Part shown: piece after piece, positions 1 to 11,084 of the stretch
Layout of the letters: the number at the start of each line of letters is the position of its first letter
How positions within the stretch are numbered: position 1 is the first letter of the stretch
Source of the DNA: Dastarcus helophoroides
Taxonomy: Eukaryota > Arthropoda > Insecta > Coleoptera > Bothrideridae
Direction: 5' to 3'
NCBI GenBank assembly: GCA_028583605.1
Contig: CM053326.1
Span: 6,766,587 to 6,830,586, forward strand
DNA length: 64,000 nt
Program-made: the position numbers and the translations under genes
Notes under the pieces: model-generated
What the model was told of the DNA's origin: nothing
Databases searched by the model: none
What the model saw: only the letters and a program-made list of their open reading frames with translations

Positions 1-412
1 TAAAAGGTACACTGAAAAACTTAAAAATAAACAACCATAACTTAATTATTTAAACCGCCTTGTGAACATGCAAGGCAACTAGAATATAAATGCTATACCT
101 GCGGCACGCATGTTTATATTTCACTATTGCAATCTTAATTTATCTAATGCAGAAGCGCCATAACGTGAAATAGCGAACAGTGCAGAATATTTTAGAAATA
201 AATGGGTAAGTGTTATAAAATAACTGGTACCCAAGAGATGTTTTCCGACGACCATTACAAACGCCTTGAAATTTGTAAATCTGTGAGGTAAATACTTAGT
301 TGATACGTACCGAAGAATCGTGTTTTTTCTTCACAACTCGCTACAGACTTCAAATAGTTTAATATTGCTTTAAAAACAAAACATACTTAAGTATGTTTGT
401 AAGTATATAATA
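1..412. other. AT-rich intergenic stretch, nothing recognised
   Basis: No open frame, RNA gene or repeat that I can support. It runs up to the TA duplication of the mariner-like element that follows. Confidence 0.6.
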
Positions 413-599
413 CAAGGTGAACCATGGGAGCGAAAAGTTTAAAAAAAAGTTATTTTTTCATTACCATGCACAGGTTGCCGGGAATTTGTTTGACAAATTA
501 TCAGTCCTTTTATGTCATTTAGTAGTCATAGAATAGTGGTCCGGCAAATAACGTTCTTTTGTGAATAAATCTTACTACAAAAATAATGATTGTAGCACA

Positions 600-1254
600 T
601 CGGTAATTTCAAATTAATTTCAACATTGCTGGTCACGGGAGTTCTATCTGCCATGCCATAAAGGAGTAGGTTCGTAAATTTGAATATATTGGCTGAGCTG
701 AAAATATCAAACATAAGGGACCAAACAGAAGTGTCAGAAGTCTTGAAAACCTTGATTGTGTTAGGGTATCTGTAGAGCGCAGCCCAAAACATTCAAGTCG
801 AAAAAAAAATGCAGGTAGGACCAGGCTAGGACTAAATTTTCTTATAATTTTGCTCAAAGATCTTAATTTTCATCCATACAAAATCCAAATTGTCCAAGCA
901 TTAAAACCAACAGATGTTCCTGTTCGTCTACATTTTGCTGAAACGATGCTGCAACATGAACTTGACGTTCACAAGTTATGGATGTCTGATGAAGCACATT
1001 TTCATTTATCTGGCTCGACCAATAAACAAAACAACCGTTAATGGGCTTCGAAGAATCCATAAAAACTTCATCAACAGCCATTACACAGCCCAAGGTAACA
1101 CTGTGGTGCGCAATATCTTTAATGGGAATGATAGGTTCCTAGTTTTTGAGGGTCACAATGAAAATGCTTTAACAGTCAATACTACATGCTCTACATCAAC
1201 TCAGTCCATTTGCTTTGCCCTAACTACGACTTGTGCACAAAATTTCACAATTGA
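600..1254 (+). pseudogene. Mariner-like transposase, N-terminal and central part (broken)
   Basis: Decayed frame of the arthropod mariner-like family, with several stops and frameshifts. Recognisable pieces in order are NRSVRSLENLDCVRVSVERS (about 720-780), DLNFHPYKIQIVQAL (from 856) and LWMSDEAHFHLSG (from about 980). The Asp of SDEAHF is the expected first catalytic Asp of the DDE/D triad. Past 1030 the family pattern continues in another frame (HHQQPLHSPR-like words). The frame then runs into LINE endonuclease sequence near 1250. The N-terminal helix-turn-helix usual for the family is not visible upstream. The C-terminal half resumes at about 4050. Confidence 0.75.
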
Positions 1255-1257
1255 CAC

Positions 1258-1690
1258 AAGAGGGGAATTTGTGCTTTTACGCAAAGCGACCGCTCCTGTC
1301 AACGAGAAAAAGCACTGGAATCTGCTGATCATGATGTGATTTGGCTGAAAATCTGCTAAAATATTCATTTGTTCACTTTATTTGTCTCCAACTGACCCCT
1401 CATACAGACAGCTCTTCTCTTATCTCTCCGTAACCTTTGATCACCTGCAGATGAATTATCCAAAAGCTGAGATTGTCTTTCTCGGTGACTTCAACGTACA
1501 CAATATCCCCTGGTTAAGGTTTTCATCCCGAACTGACGACGCGGGAAGGGTGGCAGAGGCTTTCGTCATCACTTGTGGACGATCGCAATTAGTTGAGGAG
1601 GCCATAAGAATTCCTGATGTAGATACTCATCAACCTATATACTCGACCTTTTCCCTATAAATTCACCAAATTCGTATAAAATCTCTGTGA
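1258..1690 (+). pseudogene. LINE AP-endonuclease domain, C-terminal part
   Basis: The fragment reads CAFTQSDRSCQR, then ADHDVIWLKI, FICSLYLSPTDPSYRQL and IVFLGDFNVHNIPWL. The last is the conserved GDFN motif of LINE apurinic-type endonucleases, which nick the target DNA to prime reverse transcription. Stops lie near 1350. A frame change near 1600-1660 joins it to the frame that continues at 1687. The N-terminal half of the domain is missing because the copy is 5' truncated. Confidence 0.75.
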
Positions 1691-3944
1691 CATCACCGCT
1701 TGAAAATTCGGATAACAAGCTTGTAGCAGCTTCTCGCTCACTTCTTATAACACCACCTTCCCAGACGCAGTCCCGTAGGGTTTGGCACTGTAACTCTGCA
1801 AACTGGCAAGAATTAAGAGACTTCTTTGCATCTTTCCCATGGCAGGAAGTCTGCTTTAACTCAGACAACCCTTCCTTAGTCGCTGAATCGATCACGGAAA
1901 CTATCCTGATTGGTATGGAATGCTCAATTCCCCACTCCCAAAAGAAGTCTGCCTCCAGTAAATCTTGGTTCAGTAAAAAATGTGCTCGTGCTGTCTTCTG
2001 CAAAAATCGCGCATATCGTCGTTGGTGAAATAATCCCTCAGTTGAGACTTGGACCATATTTGTAGATGCACGAAATTCTTGTGAACAGGTTATTGACAAG
2101 GCAAAATATGATTTCGGTCTTAAAATGCGCCAGAGGTTTATCAACTGTCCAAACGGTTTCAGGTTCTTTTGGGGATTTGCAAAGTCGATTGGAAAGAATT
2201 GTAAACCTTCAAATTTTCCACCTCTACTCGATGAAAATAGCAATATTGCTACTACCTCCAAGGAAAAGGCTGGCTTGTTAGCCTTAATGTTTGCTGAAAA
2301 TTCCAATCTTGATTCTCGAAACACAGAACCTCCTATTCTTCCTAAAGTTGGCACTTCGATGCCCGAAGTTGTTTTCAGACAACGTACGATCAGGAAGATT
2401 CTCCTTGAACTCGACACCTCCAAAGGTTCTGGCCTTGATGGTATTCCCGCTATTGTTCTTAAGAAGTGCGCCCCAGAGTTGACTGCTGACCTAAACAAAT
2501 TGTTCACACTCTCTTACAGCAAAGGAGTACTCCCTAACATCTGGAAATCTGCTAGAGTGCAGTCTGTCCCTAAAAAAGGAATAAGAAATCGGGCTAATAA
2601 CTATCGCCCTATATCTTTGTTACCCGTTATATCTAAAGTGATGCAAAAAGTTATCAACATCGAGAGTCTCAAATCTCTGGAAAAAAATAGAATCATCTCC
2701 GACAGGCAATACGGTTTTAGACAACAACGTTCCACTGGCGATCTACTTGCATATGTTACTTATATCTGTAACTCAGCTATGGAAAAACATGGTGAGGCTA
2801 GGATTGTGGCAGTGGATATCTCAAAGGCTTTCGACAGAGTCTGGCACCCATCTCTTTTCGCCAAATTAACATCTTATGGTCTTCCTCCTGGACTCTGTCA
2901 TTTGATATCCAATTTTCTCGCTGACAGATCTCTTCAGGTCGTCGTCGATGGCATCTCATCCGAGACATTTGCGATTAACACAGAGGTACCTCAGGGGTCT
3001 ATTCTGTCTCCTACTCTGTTTCTGTTGCACATAAAGGATCTCTTAGCTTCAATTTCCAATCCTATATACAGCTACGCAGATGATAGTAACCTTGTGTCAT
3101 ATTTTTTCCCCGACAAACCATTATCTATCGCTGCTTCAAATCGATTTAGGGAACAGCAGAGACAGACGATTAATCGGGATCTCGAGATTATTCTGGAATT
3201 CAGTAAGAACAATTTGGTGGCCTTCAACGCTTCAAAATCTTCGCGGTTTTCTCTAAGGAAACATCAAGGGATAATGCAACAAACTTACTCATGGACGGTA
3301 AAATCCTTCCGATGGAATCTAATCTATCTATCCTAGGAGTGAATGAGAGCACTAACTTCCCTTGGGACGACCATGTACGCGCCATTGCCAAATCCGCCTC
3401 TCAGAAGCTAGGCTTTCTTTTTAGAGCTAAAAAGTACTTCACATCTCATCAGCTATTATCATTATACAAAGTTCAAGTAAGGACAACACTACAATACTGT
3501 TCTCATGTTTGGAATTCAGCCCCAAAACACACTTTAGCCCTCTTGGATTCAATTCAAAGAAGAGCGATTCGCTTAATTGATGACGAGATTCTGACCGATT
3601 CTCTCGAAACACTAGAGCACAGGCGTATGGTTAGTGACTTGTCTCTTTTCTACAAGTACTATCATGGAGGATGCTCGCAGGAACTAATAGGATTGATCCC
3701 CCAAAGGGCAAGATTCTTGAGGCGTACTAGACAGTCCGAGACAGCAAATTCCTGTGCGGTCCAGCTTGACACAGTGAGGACTTCTGTCAACGGAGACTCC
3801 TTTTTCTATAAAACTTCCAAGTTATGGAACTTATTACCGAAAGGAATTTTCCCCAAAAATTACAACCTATCCTTGTTTGAGAAGGCGGTTCATCGCCCTC
3901 TATCCTTGTTTCCGCATCGTACTCGCAGTGCTTTGAAAGCATAA
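1687..3944 (+). pseudogene. LINE reverse transcriptase (ORF2), broken
   Basis: One frame is open from 1687 to 3336 except for a TGA at 2026-2028; the protein then continues in another frame to 3944, so there is a frameshift near 3255-3300. RT motifs are clear: NNYRPISLLPVISKV (finger block), QYGFRQQRSTGD, VAVDISKAFDRVWH (first catalytic Asp), VPQGSILSPTLFLLHI and YSYADDSNL (the catalytic ADD box). The part past the thumb ends FPHRTRSALKA and stop, with no RNase H domain. One stop and one frameshift inactivate it. The copy at 9205-9790 matches its last 590 bases closely. Confidence 0.85.
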
Positions 3945-4049
3945 TGGGGTTACCCTTTGCGAATGGGTTAACCTTAGAAAAAAAATACTGACATGATTAA
4001 CCAGTTCCTTACTCAGCAATTAAACATGTTTCCACAGAGCAATAACTGG

Positions 4050-4376
4050 TTCTAGCGTGATGGCCCTACTTCACCCACCGCAAGAGCATCAATGGATCCC
4101 GTGCGAAGATTGTTTCCAGGTCGTGTTATATCCAGACACGGAGACATTGAATGGCCCCCAAGGTCACCAGATCTTACAGATGCTATGTGGGGCTACCTAA
4201 AAAGCAAGGTGCTCGTTGACAAACCAGAAGATATTCGGGAGCTGAAAATGAAAATTCGGAAAGAAATTGCTAATATTTCGTTAGATATGTGGCGTTATGT
4301 TATGCAGAATTTCCACGTTCGGCTTCAAGAGTGTATGGAGAGAGAGGGGGGGCATTTAGGCAGGCATAATTTTTAG
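4050..4376 (+). pseudogene. Mariner-like transposase, C-terminal part
   Basis: This is the continuation of the transposase interrupted at about 1250. It opens with a damaged second catalytic block (a RDGPTSPTARASMD-like stretch, where the family has QDGATAHTAR). Then come RRLFPGRVISRHGDI and WPPRSPDLTDAMWGYLKSKV, the third catalytic Asp being in SPDL. It ends GGHLGRHNF and a stop, about 110 bases before the element's right end. The usual Phe/Leu between SPDL and WGYLK has been lost in a small deletion. This exon-like block alone cannot be functional. Confidence 0.8.
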
Positions 4377-4686
4377 GAAATAAAAATGGCACACAATTGT
4401 CCTGTTATTGCTATACTTTGGTTTAATTAAATACAGTTACTTTCGGAAAATGTCGTTTTTAAAATTTCCCGCTCCCATGGGTCACCTTGTATCCACCTTG
4501 AGAAATTAATATTTTGGATGATATCTTAGGAAATCCCACCAACGGAACATTTTTCATGGCCGAAAAGCCAACTAGAATCAAATGTTTAATTGTTTAACAT
4601 GTTTCGGAACCAAACAATTTCAAATATTTTCATTTTTTCTTAAAATGTCCAATTCAAGGTTAAAATTTTATTCCCAACACGTTGAC

Positions 4687-5528
4687 TTAAGGGCGCTCAC
4701 CAAAATAACGTGGCATCTGATGTGGTGCATAATGTGGCAAATGGTATACATCTAGCATGCCAATGTAGCAATGACGTAGGGAGTAGCGTGCCACTTGTAG
4801 CTTGTAGTATGCCACGCCACTGCAGTAAAAATGCTTTTTGCTACGTGCCACTTGCGATCAGTAAGGAGCAGAACTTCTATTAGAAAGTATTTTAAATATT
4901 TTTACACGATGCATTATAGATTTTGATCTCCGAATTCAAAATAAAAACTCCGTTTGATGATGCCAATGTATTGTCAGGCGACCTATAAAGATAAACCATA
5001 AATAAATAGCGATATTACTTCATCCTCCACTTTGTTTAATATTTGTGAACATTATATTCTAGTAGGTTATAAGCATGCTTTGTAATATTACTAATTCTTT
5101 TTTGTCATAGCTATATTTAGACACCCTACTAATTGAACGATAAGCAAAAAATATAAATATTGTTTTTATGCTGCTGCGCTTACGTTTCATTTTGGACATA
5201 ATAACGTAATAAATTATTCATAAAATTTTTGCAAAATTCGATGATATGACGCCTAGAAGAAAAAATAAAGTTGGCATAATTTTATTACATATTATTCAAC
5301 AAAAAAAAAAACGTATTACGTCAGTGCACAACTTTTGAAAAAGGAAAAGTCACAGCAAATTTTAGAAAATGCTCTTTTTCACATTTTGGGGATGTATAGA
5401 TGATTGTTTCTTGTCACTTGCTTCTTTGGTATGAGCTCAAAATAAATATGTGCTACATCACAGCCACGTCACTGTTATGCCTGTGCCATGTCATATGCCA
5501 AGTTATTTTGGTGAGCACTCTCCCTTAA
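4687..5528. mobile_element. TTAA-flanked MITE with subterminal TGCCAC repeats
   Basis: TTAA occurs at both borders (4687-4690 and 5525-5528), the duplication typical of piggyBac-type transposition. The internal ends are inverted: GCTCACCAAAATAACGTGGC on the left and its complement with one mismatch on the right, with a 4-base indel just inside the GGG/CCC tips. The left subterminal 180 bases carry TGCCAC or GTGGCA at least six times, and a few such words recur near the right end (4.70-4.87 and 5.46-5.50 kb). There is no coding capacity in 834 bp, so it is non-autonomous. The piggyBac assignment rests on TTAA alone. Confidence 0.7.
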
Positions 5529-5625
5529 ATCGAAACTTTCACTATTTGTTAAAGAGGTTTTTTTGAAAGTACCAAATTATTACTTTTCTATAAATTTTGT
5601 TTAGGTTTACTAAATTCATTTCAAT

Positions 5626-5768
5626 ATTTCAAAAATTGAAATACAAATCTTGTCCCCTGAACCAAGAAAGATTTAAAACCTCAACAAAGGTTACTCTAAC
5701 GCGTTTCGACAGCCAAGATATCATCTTTAGAGAGGTACTAATACCTAATCCTAAAATTAACCCTTATA
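5626..5768 (+). repeat. Penelope-type terminal repeat, left arm
   Basis: It starts in TTCAAAAATTGAAATACAAA and ends CTAAAATTAACCCTTATA. It is the inverted counterpart of 6472-6625, with scattered substitutions. It contains GCGTTTCGACAGCCAAG, the word shared with the other arm pairs in the window. Confidence 0.75.
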
Positions 5769-5989
5769 TACTAAGAATATTCATTTCGTGCATGATCGAG
5801 CGCATTCGAACGCGCATGCACACCTAATCATACACGTCGTAATGTCACAATTCCTTATCTATCAACTTTAACTACTTTCAACAGAGATAATTGACCTAAA
5901 GGCCCAGCGCAACCATTCATAAGGTTGTCTCCAGCCTTACGGATGGCTAAGCCTTCACATGCATTTAACATATAATTTTTATTTACTAC

Positions 5990-6475
5990 TCTTTACAGTT
6001 TAATATTATTATCTATCCTATGATCTAATTCAAAAGCATATCGAGCCACACTTGACTTCTCAGTTCTTCCGTACCTCAAATGAGCCAAATGCTCCTTCAG
6101 TCGGATTTTAAGAGATCGTTTAGTCTGCCCCACATACATTTAAGGACGATATTTACATGGAATTTGATAAATACCAGACTTGTCCGTATATTTTACTTTA
6201 CCCTTCAAACTACCCAAAAGCGAATTTAATTTGCCGTTAGAACTATAAACAACCCGGAAGCCTTGTTTTCGTAAAATGCGACCGAAAGCATGCGTAAGCG
6301 AGGGTTCAAATGGAAGTGAGACGAACTTAAAGTTTTTGTTTTCATCATCTCGGAAAGTTGTGGTATTCACCAACTGACATTTAAATTTTTTCTTATTAAT
6401 AATTGTATAAATAATATTTGTATCGAATCCATTAACTTCAGCCATATGCTCAATTGTCTTCAACTCCTTTCCGAA
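5990..6475 (-). pseudogene. Penelope-like protein fragment with GIY-YIG endonuclease
   Basis: Reading on the minus strand from 6463, the frame contains FVSLPFEPSLTHAFGRILRK, then SGIYQIPCKYRP, a TAA stop (6137-6139), and in the same frame MYVGQTKRSLKIRLKEH followed by LRYGRTEKSSVARYAFELDH. This is the end of the RT and the start of the GIY-YIG nuclease of Penelope-like elements: GIY in SGIYQIPC, then the YVGQT block with the catalytic Arg of TKRSLKIRLKEH. The RT core and N-terminus are absent, and the frame stops where the right arm begins. The in-frame stop between GIY and YVG also kills the nuclease. Confidence 0.85.
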
Positions 6476-6640
6476 TATAAGGGTTAATTTTAGGATTAGG
6501 AGTTACTATCTGTCTGAAGATTATAGCTTGGCTATCGAGACGCGTTAGAGCAACTTTTGTTGTGTTTTTTAATCTTTCTTAGTTTCAGGGGACGAGATTT
6601 GCATTTCAATTTTTGAAGATAACCAAGGATCAGCCCGTTC
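6472..6640 (-). repeat. Penelope-type terminal repeat, right arm
   Basis: Inverted copy of 5626-5768, extending to GATAACCAAGGATCAGCCCG; the complement of that extension is also found at 14365-14390. It contains CTGAAGA (6515-6521), a short hairpin and GAGACGCGTT, a damaged version of the hammerhead-like sequence described at 14.5 kb (GAAA has become GAGA). Confidence 0.7.
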
Positions 6641-6650
6641 CACCAAAATT

Positions 6651-7423
6651 AATATTTCAACTTTAAATTCGAAATGTAAACTTTAATGAATATGTGACCT
6701 TAGTCTTAGAATTTCTATTCTCAACAAAATCTTTAGTATAAACTAACATATTTGATTCACAAATTTCGATTTTTGCTCGATAGGTCGTCTTCTCTGAAAA
6801 TTTTGAAGTAAACTTGCCAAATCATTTCAATTTATGCTCGATATTAAATTAAAAAAATAAAAATATTTCACACGTGTGTTTTTAATACAGCTGGGAGCTT
6901 TTCCAGAAATTATTATTTCCTTCTTAAAATTTTTCGTTTAAACTTAAAGGGTATTACACATAATAGTTTATATTTTTATCGAAATTCATATTTTTTTTTC
7001 GACATTAATCTCGAAATTTGGACATTGTGATTTAAATTATTCACCAAATTTTTGGCATTTGAGTGAAAATCTGAACTTTTTCGAATTCATGTTTAAAAAT
7101 TACCTTAAGATACTACCCTACAGCTTATTACTATATAATTTTTATCATTTATTTTTTAAATATTTTTGCTAAGCAAAGTTTAATCGGTAACATTAATGGT
7201 TAAAATTTTATTGCTTCATTTTTCTGGGTCTCAATTGTCTGATTTTAACAAAGAGGAAATTAGAGCAAGTAATTAAATTAAATCGAAAGAGATTTATGCC
7301 ACAACTACTACTTTAGGTAATTTATATAAGTACAAGCAAATCTTTTGCCGAATTCATATTATATCGTTAACTAATTATTAGTTCATAAAATGATTTAGGT
7401 CATCTTAAAATAAACAGTCCTAA
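6651..7423. repeat. AT-rich stretch with degenerate AAATTTCGA words
   Basis: No coding frame. Words such as AAATTTCGA, TCGAAATTC and AAATTCGAA recur irregularly, the same vocabulary that fills the long blocks at 27.1-30.2 and 47.4-50.0 kb. I see no fixed period here. Confidence 0.4.
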
Positions 7424-7600
7424 TTAGGTTTATTAAAGAACCAAATAAAATTAATGGAGAACTGTAGAGAAGTTTGTTCCATCGTGAAAGATCCCAACAG
7501 TTTGTCAGTTTGTTAGGTTTATTAAAGAACCAAATAAAATTAATGGAGAACTGTAGAGAAGTTTGTTCCATCGTGAAGGATCCCAACAGTTTGTCAAAAA
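7424..7600. repeat. Two-copy tandem repeat, 89-bp unit
   Basis: The unit beginning TTAGGTTTATTAAAGAACC occurs at 7424 and again at 7513, a period of 89 bp. The copies are almost identical (one substitution, AAAG to AAGG in the GTGAAAGATCCC part). So high a similarity in otherwise decayed sequence suggests a recent local duplication. Confidence 0.9.
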
Positions 7601-9204
7601 TCTAACCCTTTTAAACTGTGTGTTCAATATTTAAATCAAAATTTCTACTTAAACACGCTAGTATAAAATTATAGAAAAAAGATAGACATTTTAAGTAAAA
7701 TAGATAGTAAACTCATAAGAGATTGATTAAAGTCCAAATTAAGAGAAGAACGTCTTTTTAACTTAAAATATCACTTTTAAATTCAGAGTGCCAAATTAGG
7801 TTAAACATTTAAGACAAAATTTCTACTTTTTTCCCGAAATGTCGAAATAGCTATCGAAACATTGAGAGTAAATTCTAAATTCTTAGACAAAGATCGTATG
7901 AGATTAAACTCAAAATTTCTGCTGGAAGCTCTGTATACTGAGTTTAAAATCGACCTTTCGACTAACTTTCCAAAATCTGAAGATTAAAGTACAACATTTG
8001 AAAATGTTGATTCAGGTTTTGACATTAAAATCCAAATTCTAAGAAATTGGGAGATTTAACACAAAAGTCCGGCTCAAAACTTGCAATCTTATGAGAAAAG
8101 TAGATACGTTAATTCGCACCTTTTTACGGATTTTGATTTGGATTTTAAAACCCTTCCAGGGCTAGAGCTCGCATGTGGCTAACACAATTATAATAGCTTT
8201 CTTTAAATTTTATTTAAATAACTTGAAGCTATAATTTCCAAAAGGAGCTTGGAATATTTTCCTATTATGGCAAAATATCTTAGCGTTTAACGCTGTGCCT
8301 TGTGCCTTGCACTTGTGTTTTGCTATTATTTGTGATCATTTGGAAAGTGAACTAAAACAATATCGAATATATTTCTCCACGGCATTTATACTATTTTTCC
8401 ATTTATTATTTCTCTAGAGAATAGTCGGTGGCTTTATATGACACTGAATAAATTCGACTCATCATTTAAATGCTCATCTGGCAATAAATCATTCCTATGC
8501 AAATAATTTTGTTATTTAAATTATTCGATTCTAACATTCTTTGACAAACTTGAATTCTGCAAAAAACGACCAAAATATATCAATCAAACTAATATACAAA
8601 ATATACATACATGAAAAATTCCTACAACTCAGTATGGAAAAAGCAACGAATACAGAAACCATCAATGTTTATTACAACAATGTTAAATTTTTTAAGGTAT
8701 TATGTATAACAATTAATTAGACCCGGTATTGAATTAGGCCAACACATTTGTTTTTTTTTGCTAGGTCCCTTTTAATTTCCTACCACTAGTTTGAATTTTT
8801 TTATACATCTAGGCAAATAATGTTTTTGAAGCTTCGACTGTCTGCGGATGGCTTAAGAAACAGTGTCTAAGTTAAAATATACGGTGTGACTGCAAGACCT
8901 ATTTTACACAACCTTGCTTTTTGACTAAAAATAGTAACCAGATCCACGAATACAGATCAGATAATATCTGAAAATTTCGTCCGATGTCAAATTTTAATTT
9001 TTTTATTATTTCTGGTTTAATTTATGTCAGAGTGCTTAAACACTTTCTTACATTTTTTATATCATTTATTTTTTTAAATCCTTTTTTTATTTTTTATCAG
9101 GTCGGTTGATGAAATAAACCAAAAATATAAAGTAGGTGCAATTATTTTTATAGTAGTTACAAGTGTCTGGAAATACAAAAAATTACCGGACCAAATAATT
9201 ATCC
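7601..9204. other. AT-rich sequence, no gene recognised
   Basis: No supported coding region. Between 7.7 and 8.1 kb AAATTTCTACTT- and TTCGAC-type words recur as in the degenerate blocks elsewhere. The rest shows nothing I can name. Confidence 0.5.
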
Positions 9205-9795
9205 AAATCCAAATCCACCTCTCAGAAGCTAGGCTTTCTTTTTAGAGCTAAAGAATACTTCACATCTCATCAGCTATTAACACTATACAAAGCTCAAATT
9301 AGGCCAACACTAGAATACTGTTCTCATTTTTGGAGTTCAGCCCCAAATCACACGTTAGCTCTCTTGGATTCAACTCAAAGAAAAACGATTCGCCTAATTG
9401 ATTACGAGAGTCTGACCGATTCTTTCGAAACACTAGAGCACAAGCGTATGGTTGGTGACTTGGCTCTTTTCTACAAGTACTATCATGGAAGATGCTCGCT
9501 GGAACTAATCGGATTGATCACCTCAAGGGCAAGATTCTTGAGGCGTACTAGACAGTCGGAGACAGCAAATTCCTGTGCAGCTTGACACAGTGAGGACTTC
9601 TGTCTATGGAGACTCTTTTTTCTATAGAACTTCCAAGTTATGGAACTTGTTACCGAAAGGAATTTTCTCCAAAAATTACAACCTATCCTTGTTGAAGAAG
9701 GCGGTTCGTCGCCATCTATCTTTGTTTCCTCATCCTACTCGCAGTGCTTTGAAAGCATAATGGGGTTACCCTTTGCGAGTCGATTAAAAAAAAGT
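9205..9795 (+). mobile_element. LINE 3' fragment, second copy of the 1.3-4.0 kb family
   Basis: Matches 3390-3985 of the first copy closely from CCTCTCAGAAGCTAGGC to the end word GGGGTTACCCTTTGCGAG and A-run. It encodes the region after the RT thumb (ARFLRRTRQSETANSCA, then SFFYRTSKLWNLLPKGIF and TRSALKA stop). A 4-base deletion relative to the first copy near 9573 shifts the frame between the two blocks. The 5' end lies far downstream of the RT core, so this is a strongly truncated, dead copy. Confidence 0.9.
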
Positions 9796-10625
9796 TTGAT
9801 GAGCATTTATTTCGCGTTCATCATTGTTCATCATTAATGAGCGGATAATAACCTATGAAGTCATAAACTGTTTGTTACGAATCAGCCCTGCTGGGGGTGT
9901 TTGGGTCAATTTGACTCTCCCTTCGAGCTTTTATAGGTGGCAACCGAATGGAGAGAGGTGGTGACGAGGGAAAGGAGGTCTATGTATTTCACCAACAAAA
10001 TTGCTGCATGAACAAAATGTTTTATAAAAGTACCCTCGAAATAGAAAAAGATCCAATGAAAAATATTACTTTGTCCATCAATAAAGTCTGGAATTTAGAT
10101 GAGAAAAGAATTAAACCAGGATATACTAAAAATACTCAACATTGAAGATCTCATATAGAGAATACATAAAGTCCTCGCCCACAACCATTCGGTTGAGCTT
10201 AAAAATTTAGGTGAAAATTCGTCAACAGCACACTAGATACATAGCAATAATCCAAAAATAATCTTATTTTTGTACGACAAACAACACGGTATTCTGGAAA
10301 ACCAACAAAACTTATGAAGAACATTATTTTATATTGGGATCCACATTTTATTCGCTTTTCAATATTATTAAAAAATTAAGTACTAATATTCAGTCAACGC
10401 CAGTTCCTAGGTTTTTAAACCAGCACTTCATGTCCCAAAATAATACATTAAACGTGCGTCACAAATAAAATGTGTTCAAAGAAGTGCATTTACTTTGATG
10501 GATTTTAAGCATTTGCATTCTGGAAAAGTTTATTAAATTCCAGAGGCATATTTTCAACACAATAGGTAGCCGACCTCTAGCAAATCTACGAAATATTTCA
10601 TTATTAGAACCATCTACTCTCAACA
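9796..10625. other. No gene recognised
   Basis: Contains a 65-codon plus-strand frame at 9948-10145 (ending KPGYTKNTQH) that I do not recognise and would not call a gene. There is a TATA-like word near 9935 but nothing to connect it to. Confidence 0.4.
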
Positions 10626-11084
10626 GTGAATTTCTATACATTTCCCGAAACGTGCTTAACGGATGTTAGGGAATGGAAGCCTAGTTGTTTTGAAGTGGGC
10701 AACCCGAAGTGTACTACCACCAAACGTGCATACGTATCAAAGGAAGCATCCCCTAGAAGGCATTGTTCTACGCTTGGGTATAGCTATAAATACTTGTTAC
10801 ATTACTGCACAGAGCTCATAAAAGAGGGTCAGCCTCCCCCTATCGACTTTCATACCCTTCAACCGCATCGCCATTACAATTATATCAGTCATAAAAGTAT
10901 ACAGCCTGAATTATGGTTGACTTTGTCATCACTTGTCAGTCCACTATCTTTATTAACGACTCTGTGCGTTGCTCTTTGTATAATTATATTGTGTATCCAA
11001 CTATCTGCTTGGTTAGAGCTGCAGTTGGTCTCCATGAATGTCAATGAATGGCTGTCGAGAGCCGCCTGTCGCCATATTTCATAA
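10626..11084 (+). other. Uncharacterised 152-codon open frame
   Basis: A frame of 152 codons is longer than expected by chance in this AT-rich sequence, so I record it. The predicted product has a polar first half with several Cys and His, and a hydrophobic run (SLLTTLCVALCIIILCIQL, about residues 112-130) that could span a membrane. I recognise no domain. The local sequence is somewhat richer in G+C than its surroundings, which alone could keep a frame open. No splice or promoter evidence was found. It may be an exon, a relic of an element or chance. Confidence 0.2.

Larger units (their letters stand above)
1255..3985 (+). mobile_element. 5'-truncated non-LTR retrotransposon (CR1/Jockey-like), inserted in the mariner element
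   Basis: A partial endonuclease domain is followed by a full reverse transcriptase and a C-terminal region. It ends in TTACCCTTTGCG and a short A-run, and the same tail follows the other two copies in this window (9.2-9.8 kb and 33.3-33.8 kb). The 5' end begins inside the endonuclease domain, as is usual for LINE copies made by incomplete target-primed reverse transcription. I could not define a target-site duplication, so both junctions are estimates to within tens of bases. Clade assignment (CR1/L2/Jockey group) is by look of the RT only. Confidence 0.8.
413..4489 (+). mobile_element. Mariner-like DNA transposon, split by a LINE
   Basis: The two ends are inverted copies: GGTGAACCATGGGAGCG near the left end and its near-complement, CGCTCCCATGGGTCACC with the neighbouring bases, at the right end. 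A TA dinucleotide lies directly outside each end (411-412 and 4490-4491), the target duplication expected of Tc1/mariner elements. Inside are the two halves of one mariner-like transposase (about 600-1250 and 4050-4376) in the same orientation, separated by a LINE of about 2.7 kb. The element is therefore older than the LINE insertion and is non-functional. Ends are well supported; the exact LINE junctions are not. Confidence 0.85.
5615..6650 (-). mobile_element. Penelope-like retroelement fragment between inverted arms
   Basis: Two inverted arms (about 5615-5768 and 6472-6650) enclose a minus-strand Penelope-type coding fragment. The arms share CTAACGCGTTTCGACAGCCA-type sequence, the words for CCCCTGAA(A)CCAAGAAAG, and flank the body in opposite orientation, as terminal repeats of Penelope elements often do. 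Related arm pairs without a body occur at 14377-14600 and 46563-46748. Between arm and coding fragment (5770-5990) there is only AT-rich sequence. Confidence 0.7.

Noticed and set aside
7424..7600. CRISPR-like repeat or array
   Set aside because: Only two adjacent copies of an 89-bp unit without spacers; a simple tandem duplication in a eukaryotic sequence.
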